Shown: positions 1 to 5,331 of the stretch, piece by piece | Position numbering within the stretch: the stretch's first letter is position 1 | How the letters are laid out: each line of letters starts with the position of its first letter | Assembly (NCBI GenBank): GCA_030146615.1 | Contig: JASLBL010000231.1 | Coordinates: forward strand, 1-5,762 | From: Actinomycetes bacterium | GTDB taxonomy: Bacteria > Actinomycetota > CALGFH01 | Length of the DNA: 5,762 bases | Reading direction: 5' to 3' | Made by a program: the position numbers and the translations under genes | The notes under the pieces: generated by a model | The model's database searches: none | What the model was told of the DNA's origin: nothing | The model's input: only the letters and a program-made list of their open reading frames with translations

Positions 1-261
1 ATTTGCGGCCGAATCGTACCCTTGCCGCTGGAGCGTGATCATAAGAATTTTCTCAGACCAGTGGCCATGGATAGGCCCGGTCGCCTCTCGGCGAGGGCAG
101 GCGGCCGCTCCTGACCAGGGCCTTGGCCCGCCTGGCCAAGGCCCTGGTCAGGAGCGGCCACCTGCCCTCGCCGAGAGGCGACCGGGCCTATCCATGGCCG
201 CTGGTCTGAGAAAATTCTTATGATCACGCTCCAGCGGCGAGGGTACGATTCGGCCGCAAAT
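1..261. repeat. Giant near-perfect inverted repeat (palindrome), 128-base arms
   Basis: Bases 1-128 pair with 134-261 around a 5-base centre (129-133, CGCCT). Reading the arms base by base, 125 of 128 pairs match. The mismatched pairs are 23/239 (T/G), 62/200 (T/G) and 102/160 (C/A), all transitions between the arms. The arms are mostly GC-rich, with one AT-rich island each (about 41-53 and 209-221). The innermost part carries GGCCTTGGCC (119-128) facing GGCCAAGGCC (134-143). Position 1 still pairs with 261, so the repeat may continue to the left of the window and its outer boundary, any target duplication and any partner gene are unknown. Both strands give similar short open frames here because of the symmetry, and I do not regard them as genes. 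It could be a MITE-like palindromic element, a very large transcribed hairpin upstream of the operon, a fold-back at a replicon end, or an amplification or assembly fold-back artefact. The sequence alone does not decide. Confidence 0.97.
219..224 (+). promoter_or_regulatory. Possible -10 element in right palindrome arm (weak)
   Basis: TATGAT differs from the consensus -10 box by one base and lies in the AT-rich island of the right arm, pointing toward the transporter operon. By symmetry the left arm carries the same hexamer on the minus strand (38-43), pointing out of the window. No good -35 hexamer is found 16-18 bases upstream (the region is GGCC-rich) and there is no TGN extension. A start near 231 would give a leader of about 200 bases. 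This is only the best-looking candidate. Confidence 0.15.
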
Positions 262-436
262 GACTTGCCGGTCTTCGACATCTCTGCTTACCCCCGAGGC
301 CGACAGGTGGGAGGTGCGCCACGTAGGGGTTCCTGCAACGCGGCAATGGCCCCCGGTCACGATGCCGCTCCCGATCTTCAGGTCCTTGACCGCGGTGGGC
401 GGCGGGCCACGACTCCGGACAGGAGGTACGACTCAA
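262..436 (+). other. Non-coding leader between palindrome and binding-protein gene
   Basis: This 175-base stretch, together with the palindrome, makes up the gene-free first 436 bases. The frame of the downstream lipoprotein stays open up to an ATG at 260, but the residues so encoded do not resemble a signal peptide and would bury the real one. A TTGACC at 386-391 resembles a -35 box, but the matching -10 position reads ACGACT and a start there would leave almost no room before the ribosome binding site. I see no riboswitch, tRNA or strong hairpin. The operon promoter presumably lies here or inside the right arm. Confidence 0.5.
421..426 (+). promoter_or_regulatory. Ribosome binding site of the binding-protein gene
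   Basis: AGGAGG is a full Shine-Dalgarno core ending 10 bases before the GTG at 437. It decides the start: it sits well for GTG 437 and too far downstream to serve the in-frame ATGs at 260 or 362, neither of which has a purine-rich site of its own. Confidence 0.8.
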
Positions 437-2089
437 GTGCATCGTTTGCGTACGGTCAGGCTGGCGGCGCTGCTCGTCGGTCTCGCCATGGTCGCCGCGG
501 CCTGCGGCGGCGGCGACGAGGGCGGGGACACCGGCGGCGAGGCCCAGATCCAGGAGGGCGGCACCCTCAGCTATGCCGCCGACCAGGAGCAAGCCGGCTT
601 CAACCCCAACACCTCCAAGGACAACCTGTTCGCGCTGTCGAACATCGTCACCAACATCTACCCGTCGGTGTTCAACCTCCACCCGGACTTGACCGTCAAA
701 CTCAACACGGACTTCATGGACTCCGCGGAGCTGACCACCCAGGACCCGCAGACGGTCGTCTACAAGATCAAGCAGGATGCGGTCTGGTCGGACGGCACAC
801 CGGTCAGCGCCGACGACTTCATCTTCTGGTGGGAGAACTGCAACGAGACGGACAAGAAGGCCGACTGCGTCTCCACCACCGGCTACAAGGACATCGAGTC
901 GGTGACCGGCTCCGACGGCGGCAAGACGGTCACCACCGTCTACAAGAACGAGTTCGCCGACTGGCAGTCCCTCTTCTCGCAGTACATCATCCCCTCCCAC
1001 TACGTGAAGGAGCAGCCGGGCGGCTGGAACACCGGCCTTGACAAGAACCCGGAGAAGATCCCCTCGGCCGGCCCGTTCATCGTGGAGAGCTACACCCCTG
1101 GTCAGAGCCTGACCATCGCCCGCAACGACAAGTACTGGGGGCCCAAGCCACACCTGGACAAGATCGTCTACCGGTTCCTGCCGGAGTCGACCACCCAGCC
1201 GGCCGCGCTGCAGAACCAAGAGGTCGACCTGATCTACCCGCAGCCGCAGCTCGACCAGGTCCAGGTCGTGAAGGGGATCCCCGACGTCACCAGCCAGATC
1301 AACTTCGGGCTCTCCTTCGAGCACCTCGACTTCAACTTCAAGAACGAGCTGCTGGCCGACCCGGCGGTGCGCAAGGCGTTCGCCACCGGCCTGAACATCC
1401 AGCAGATCGTCGACCGGACCGTCAAGCAGTTCAGCGACAAGGCCACGGTGCTCGGCAACCGCATGTGGATGAACAACCAGCCCGAGTACGAGGACCACAT
1501 CGGCAACTACGGTAAGGGCGACATCGCCGGGGCCGAGAAGCTGCTGACCGACGCCGGCTACACCAAGGGCTCCGACGGCATCTACGCCAAGGGTGGCAAG
1601 AAGCTGTCGTTCAACATCTCCACCACCGCCGGCAACCAGCTCCGCGAGACCCAGGAGCAGCTCATCCAGGCCCAGGCGAAAGAGTTCGGCATGGAGATCA
1701 AGATCAAGAACGCCGAGGCGGACGTCCTGTTCGGCGAGTGGCTGCCCGAGGGCAACTTCGATATCTCCAACTTCGCCTGGGTGAGCACGCCGTTCTTCGC
1801 GGGCAACCAGCCGATCTACTCGACCGGCAGCGCCCAGAACTACGGCAGCTACAGCAACCCCGAGGTCGACCAGATGTTCACGCAGGCCGTCGCCGAGCTC
1901 GACCGGAACGCGATGGTCGAGCTATCCAACCAGATCGACCAGAAGCTCTACGACGACATGGTGACCCTGCCGCTGTACCAGAAGCCGACGTTCATCGCCT
2001 GGCGCAACACCTTCGTCGGCATCGGCGACAACACCACCAGCCAGGGCCCGTTCTGGAACGCCAACCTCTGGGCGCAGAAGGCCGCTTAG
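437..2089 (+). CDS. ABC transporter substrate-binding lipoprotein, family 5 (peptide/nickel type)
   Basis: This 550-residue extracytoplasmic solute-binding protein captures the ligand and hands it to the two permeases encoded downstream. From GTG 437 the protein starts with a basic stretch (HRLRTVR), a hydrophobic core and a lipobox ending at Cys23 (VAAAC). A Gly/Asp/Glu-rich linker (24-36) follows, so it should be a membrane-anchored lipoprotein. The cluster C (SBP_bac_5) fold is recognisable from GTLSYA near 42, DAVWSDGTPVSADDF, GPFIVESYTPGQSL, RNDKYWGPKPHLD from 229, AALQNQEVDLIY, AVRKAFATGLN from 310, the LLTDAGYTKGSDGIYAKGGK segment, and SNPEVDQMF from 473, finishing with the usual NLWAQK-type end. 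The length is normal for the family. Cys135 and Cys144 are the only cysteines in the mature part besides the lipidated one and may form a disulfide. The ligand is unknown: di- or oligopeptides are the default for the family, but sugars, metals and other compounds are possible. Confidence 0.95.
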   Translation: MHRLRTVRLAALLVGLAMVAAACGGGDEGGDTGGEAQIQEGGTLSYAADQEQAGFNPNTSKDNLFALSNIVTNIYPSVFNLHPDLTVKLNTDFMDSAELTTQDPQTVVYKIKQDAVWSDGTPVSADDFIFWWENCNETDKKADCVSTTGYKDIESVTGSDGGKTVTTVYKNEFADWQSLFSQYIIPSHYVKEQPGGWNTGLDKNPEKIPSAGPFIVESYTPGQSLTIARNDKYWGPKPHLDKIVYRFLPESTTQPAALQNQEVDLIYPQPQLDQVQVVKGIPDVTSQINFGLSFEHLDFNFKNELLADPAVRKAFATGLNIQQIVDRTVKQFSDKATVLGNRMWMNNQPEYEDHIGNYGKGDIAGAEKLLTDAGYTKGSDGIYAKGGKKLSFNISTTAGNQLRETQEQLIQAQAKEFGMEIKIKNAEADVLFGEWLPEGNFDISNFAWVSTPFFAGNQPIYSTGSAQNYGSYSNPEVDQMFTQAVAELDRNAMVELSNQIDQKLYDDMVTLPLYQKPTFIAWRNTFVGIGDNTTSQGPFWNANLWAQKAA

Positions 2090-2121
2090 AGTTAGAGTCC
2101 GGGAGAGCGGGGAGATACTCT

Positions 2122-2154
2122 CGACGCGGGCCGGTGGACCGCCGGCCCGCGTCG
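2122..2154 (+). promoter_or_regulatory. Strong GC stem-loop between binding protein and permease genes
   Basis: A 13-base-pair perfect stem (2122-2134 with 2142-2154) closes a 7-base loop, TGGACCG. It lies 32 bases after the stop codon of the lipoprotein gene and 45 bases before the next start. No T tract follows, so it is not a standard intrinsic terminator. In binding-protein transporter operons such hairpins commonly protect the upstream message or cause partial termination, raising the binding protein over the membrane subunits, and I infer that role here. A small GAGA/TCTC repeat (2112-2122) overlaps its left foot by one base. Confidence 0.65.
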
Positions 2155-2188
2155 GCATATCGTCACCGTGTGACCTCACTGGGTGAGT

Positions 2189-2194
2189 GAGGGG
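2189..2194 (+). promoter_or_regulatory. Ribosome binding site of the B-type permease
   Basis: GAGGGG lies 5 bases before ATG 2200. It gives this gene its own initiation site, in contrast to the next two genes, which start inside the end of their predecessors without a clear site. Confidence 0.7.
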
Positions 2195-2199
2195 GCGCC

Positions 2200-3180
2200 A
2201 TGTTCAGCTTCATCATCCGCCGGCTGCTGATCGCGATCCCGCTGGTGCTGCTCTCCTCGGTGCTGGTCTTCACCCTGGTGGCCAACTCCGGCGACCCGCT
2301 GGCCGAGCTCAGGAACCGCAACCCGCCCGTGCCGCCCCAGGTCATCGAGGCGCGTGAGCACGAGCTGAACCTGGACAAGCCAATGCCCCAGCGCTATGTG
2401 AGCTGGCTGGCCAACTTCGTCCAGGGCGACATGGGCAAGTCGGTCCGCGGAGTCGAGGTCCGGCCGCTGCTGTGGCAGCGGCTCAAGGTGACGCTGCGGA
2501 TGGTGGTCCTGGCCATGATCCTGGCCGTTATCCTGGCCATCGGCGCCGGGGTCCTGTCAGCGGTCAAGCAGTACACCCCAACCGACTACACCTTCACCTT
2601 CCTCGGGTTCCTGTTCTTGTCTATGCCCGTGTTCTGGTTAGCGGCCCTGCTCAAGGAGTACGGGGCAATCCGGCTCAACGGCCTGTTCGGGGAACAGGTG
2701 GTGTACACGGTCGGAGCTGAGACCCCGAACCTGACCGGCAGCCTCGGGACCCGGCTGGCCGACTACGCCGGCCACCTGATCCTGCCGACCGTGGCCCTGG
2801 CCCTGATCAGCTTCGCCGCCTGGTCGCGCTACCAGCGGGCCACCATGCTCGACGTGCTCGGCTCCGACTACATCCGCCTGGCCCGGGCCAAGGGTCTGTC
2901 GCGGTCGCGGGTGATGACCCGCCACGCCCTCCGCAACGCCCTGATCCCGCTGGTGACGGTGGTCGCGATCGACTTCGGGGCGATCATCGGCGGGGCGGTC
3001 ATCACCGAGCGGGTGTTCTCCTGGCAGGGCATGGGCGCCCTGCTGGTCGACGGGGTCACGTTCAACGACGTCAACGTCCTGCTGGCCTGGCTGATGGTGA
3101 CCAGCGTGCTGGTGGTGCTGTTCAATCTCATCGCAGACGTGTTGTACGCGGTGCTGGACCCGACGATCCGCTATGGCTGA
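2200..3180 (+). CDS. ABC transporter permease, DppB/OppB type
   Basis: This 326-residue inner-membrane subunit is one half of the translocation channel. It begins with the typical cytoplasmic start FSFIIRRLL leading into transmembrane helix 1 (about 7-29). An extracytoplasmic part follows with the family motifs LNLDKPMPQRYVSWL and GDMGKS. Further helices lie near 97-122, 130-150, 190-208, 246-270 and 290-315, giving six as expected. The EAA-type loop that contacts the ATPase reads DYIRLARAKGL from Asp223, and the protein ends in the family hallmark YAVLDPTIRYG. The length is usual for DppB/OppB. The start is fixed by a site 5 bases upstream. The gene ends 8 bases inside the next permease gene, which implies joint translation. 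Leu147 is encoded by TTA (2638-2640), a rare codon in such GC-rich DNA. The OppB/DppB/NikB/GsiC relatives cannot be separated by sequence reading alone. Confidence 0.95.
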   Translation: MFSFIIRRLLIAIPLVLLSSVLVFTLVANSGDPLAELRNRNPPVPPQVIEAREHELNLDKPMPQRYVSWLANFVQGDMGKSVRGVEVRPLLWQRLKVTLRMVVLAMILAVILAIGAGVLSAVKQYTPTDYTFTFLGFLFLSMPVFWLAALLKEYGAIRLNGLFGEQVVYTVGAETPNLTGSLGTRLADYAGHLILPTVALALISFAAWSRYQRATMLDVLGSDYIRLARAKGLSRSRVMTRHALRNALIPLVTVVAIDFGAIIGGAVITERVFSWQGMGALLVDGVTFNDVNVLLAWLMVTSVLVVLFNLIADVLYAVLDPTIRYG

Positions 3181-4174
3181 CACCCGACCCCGCCCGCCGG
3201 CCGCCCGGCCACCAGGTGACGACGCCGGGAACGGCCAGGACGTCCACACCACCGAGCACGGCGTCCACGTCCACGAGGTGCCGGCGACCACCACCGAGCG
3301 CGAGTTCACGGTGGTCCGGCGCAGCCAGACCCAGATGATCATCCGCCGGTTCATGGCCCACAAGCTGGCTGTCGGCAGCCTGGTGGTGTTCCTGCTGGTG
3401 GTGATCTTCTCGCTGATCGGCGGCCGGCTCTGGAGGTACGGGTATGCCGACATCACCGACGAGTTCTCCTCGCCGCCGTCGCTGGAGCACCCGATGGGGA
3501 CCGACGGCATCGGCCACGACTCGATGGCCCAGGTCCTCCGCGGGGCCCAGAAGTCGGTCCAGGTCGCACTCATGGTGGCGTTCCTGGCCACCACCATCGG
3601 GGCGGTCATCGGGGCCGTGGCCGGCTACTACCGCGGCTGGGTGGACGCGGCCCTGATGCGCTTCACCGACCTGGTGCTGACCATCCCGTCGATCGCCATC
3701 CTGGCCGTGCTCGCCGCCACCCTGGCCGACCAGGCCGGGAACTGGTTCTTCATCGGGCTGGTGCTGGCGCTGCTACAGTGGACCTACATCGCCCGGGTGG
3801 TCCGCGGCACCTTCCTGTCGCTTCGGGAGAAGGAGTTCGTGGAGGCGGCCAGGGCCCTGGGAGCCAGCGATACCCGGATCATGTTCCGCCACCTGCTGCC
3901 CAACGCCACCGGGTCGATCATCGTCAACGCCACCATCACCGTGGCCGTGGCCATCCTGGTCGAGACCGCCCTATCCTACCTGGGCCTCGGCATCAAGCCG
4001 CCCGACACCTCGCTCGGCCTGCTGATCGCCACCGGCCAGCAGGCAGCCACCACCCGGCCCTGGCTGTTCTACTTCCCCGGGCTGATCATCGTGATCATCG
4101 CCCTGACCATCAACTTCATCGGCGACGGCCTGCGCGACGCCTTCGACCCGACCCAGACGCGGGTGCGTGCCTGA
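3173..4174 (+). CDS. ABC transporter permease, DppC/OppC type
   Basis: This 333-residue protein is the second channel subunit, expected to pair with the B-type permease. A cytoplasmic N-terminal tail of about 60 residues precedes helix 1 (about 65-84). The tail end, MIIRRFMAHKLAVGS, matches the OppC N-terminal region. Helices follow near 128-152, 170-188, 192-212, 250-272 and 298-322. Family motifs include HPMGTDGIGHDSMAQVLRG and ALSYLGLGIKPPDTSLG, and GDGLRDAFDP sits at the C-terminus. The ATPase-contacting loop is a textbook EAA motif, EAARALG from Glu224. The ATG lies 8 bases inside the B-type gene (ATGGCTGA) and has no evident Shine-Dalgarno sequence, so it is probably translated by coupling. 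The tail is longer than in many OppC proteins and carries His25, His29, His32 and His34 close together, partly from repeated GTCCAC units. Ligand specificity is not readable from this subunit. Confidence 0.95.
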   Translation: MADTRPRPPAARPPGDDAGNGQDVHTTEHGVHVHEVPATTTEREFTVVRRSQTQMIIRRFMAHKLAVGSLVVFLLVVIFSLIGGRLWRYGYADITDEFSSPPSLEHPMGTDGIGHDSMAQVLRGAQKSVQVALMVAFLATTIGAVIGAVAGYYRGWVDAALMRFTDLVLTIPSIAILAVLAATLADQAGNWFFIGLVLALLQWTYIARVVRGTFLSLREKEFVEAARALGASDTRIMFRHLLPNATGSIIVNATITVAVAILVETALSYLGLGIKPPDTSLGLLIATGQQAATTRPWLFYFPGLIIVIIALTINFIGDGLRDAFDPTQTRVRA

Positions 4175-5331
4175 TGGCGACCACCCTGCCCGACCAGCCG
4201 ACGGCCCGCACCACCGGCGGGCCGGTGCTGGAGGTCAGGGACCTGACCGTCGAGTTCCCAACCGACGACGGCATCGTCCACGCCGTCCGCGGGGTCAGCT
4301 TCGACCTGCACCCCGGGCAGGTGCTGGGGATCGTGGGCGAGTCGGGCTCGGGCAAGAGCGTGACCTCGCTGGCCATCATGGGGCTGCTCCCCCGCTCGGC
4401 CCGGATCCGCGGGGAGGTCAACTACCGCGGGCAGAACCTGGTCAAGGTGTCCGACAAGGAGCAGACCAAGATCCGGGGCAAGCACATCTCCATGATCTTC
4501 CAGGACCCGATGACCAGCCTGAACCCGGTCTACACGGTCGGCTGGCAGCTCCAGGAGGCGATCCTCGCCCACCAGGACGTCGGCAAGGACAAGGCCTGGG
4601 CCCGGGCGGTGGAGCTGCTCGACATCGTCGGCATCCCCAACGCCGCCGAGCGGGCCAAGAACTACCCGCACGAGTTCTCCGGCGGCATGCGCCAGCGGGC
4701 CGTCATCGCCATGTCGATGACCAACGACCCGGACGTGATCATCGCCGACGAGCCGACCACCGCCCTGGACGTGACCGTCCAGGCCCAGGTGCTGGACACC
4801 CTGCGCCGGGTGCAGGAGAACACCTCGGCCGGGATCGTGCTCATCACCCACGACCTCGGGGTGGTGGCCGGCATGGCCCACCGGGTGCTGGTCATGTACG
4901 CCGGCAAGCCGGTCGAGATCGGCGACACCGACGCCATCTACTACGACCCGAGGATGCCCTACACGCTTGGCCTGCTGGGTAGCCTGCCCCGGGTCGACCA
5001 GAAGGGCGACGAGCCGCTCACCCCGATCCGGGGGGCGCCGCCGTCGCTGATCAACCTGCCCCCGGGCTGCCCGTTCTCGCCCCGCTGCCCGATGAGCCGT
5101 CCCCACTGCGACGCCGAGGAGCCGGCGCTGCGGTCGGTGGCCGGCGTGGACCACGTCGCCGCCTGCCACTACGCCGAGGAGCTGGCCGGGGACGTCGCCG
5201 CCGCCGAGGTGTTCGAGACGGCCGAGACCGACACCCAGGCCATCGAGCAGCTCGACCAGCTCGGCGACCTGGAGCAGGCCAAGGCCGAGCTCGACCGGGC
5301 GGAGGCCGAGGAGGCGGAGGAGCGCGCATGA
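4174..5331 (+). CDS. ABC transporter ATP-binding protein, DppD/OppD type, with acidic C-terminal tail
   Basis: This 385-residue cytoplasmic ATPase powers uptake together with the F-type ATPase that follows. All catalytic motifs are present: Walker A GESGSGKS (55-62), Q-loop Gln110 in FQDPMTSLNP, signature SGGMRQR (169-175), Walker B IIADEP with catalytic Glu193, D-loop ALD (197-199) and switch His226. The C-terminal oligopeptide/dipeptide extension carries Cys299, Cys305, Cys312 and Cys331 (CPFSPRCP, then PHC and AACHY). In characterised OppD/DppD relatives this arrangement holds a [4Fe-4S] cluster. A tail of about 50 residues (335-385) with 18 acidic and 3 basic residues follows, probably helical, which makes the protein longer than the usual 320-350 residues. 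The start ATG overlaps the previous stop by one base (TGATG) and has no clear ribosome binding site. The end overlaps the next gene by 4 bases (ATGA). Confidence 0.96.
   Translation: MATTLPDQPTARTTGGPVLEVRDLTVEFPTDDGIVHAVRGVSFDLHPGQVLGIVGESGSGKSVTSLAIMGLLPRSARIRGEVNYRGQNLVKVSDKEQTKIRGKHISMIFQDPMTSLNPVYTVGWQLQEAILAHQDVGKDKAWARAVELLDIVGIPNAAERAKNYPHEFSGGMRQRAVIAMSMTNDPDVIIADEPTTALDVTVQAQVLDTLRRVQENTSAGIVLITHDLGVVAGMAHRVLVMYAGKPVEIGDTDAIYYDPRMPYTLGLLGSLPRVDQKGDEPLTPIRGAPPSLINLPPGCPFSPRCPMSRPHCDAEEPALRSVAGVDHVAACHYAEELAGDVAAAEVFETAETDTQAIEQLDQLGDLEQAKAELDRAEAEEAEERA
5316..5322 (+). promoter_or_regulatory. Ribosome binding site of the F-type ATPase, inside the D-type coding end
   Basis: GGAGGAG lies 5 bases before ATG 5328 and is formed by the codons of the acidic EAEEAEER end of the preceding protein. 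It supports the chosen start of a gene that is cut by the window edge. Confidence 0.75.

Noticed and set aside
1..261. Actinobacterial linear-replicon telomere of the Streptomyces type
   Set aside because: Those ends show several small palindromes with short GC-rich loops rather than one long symmetrical repeat. A hairpin-type end remains possible but unsupported.
1..261. CRISPR array or tRNA/rRNA genes
   Set aside because: No regularly spaced direct repeats and no cloverleaf or rRNA-like sequence anywhere in the window.
35..281. Short open frames of about 60-80 codons on both strands inside the palindrome
   Set aside because: The plus and minus frames encode nearly the same peptide only because the DNA is self-complementary. 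They have no ribosome binding sites and no recognisable domain.
386..414. TTGACC plus ACGACT as a sigma-70-like promoter
   Set aside because: The -10 match is poor and the implied start would fall at the ribosome binding site.
260..436. N-terminal extension of the binding protein to ATG 260 or ATG 362
   Set aside because: It would place the signal peptide and lipobox internally. GTG 437 has the AGGAGG site and gives a normal lipoprotein start.
224..1498. Long minus-strand open frame of 424 codons opposite the binding-protein gene
   Set aside because: Mirror of a GC-rich codon pattern. The plus strand encodes a clear conserved protein and the minus product is low-complexity Val/Leu/Asp/Arg.
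2122..2154. Intrinsic terminator after the binding-protein gene
   Set aside because: The stem is strong but no T run follows and the operon clearly continues. Annotated as a regulatory or stability stem-loop instead.
4069..5169. Long minus-strand open frame of 366 codons opposite the D-type ATPase gene
   Set aside because: Same GC-driven shadow effect. The plus strand has all ABC ATPase motifs in order.
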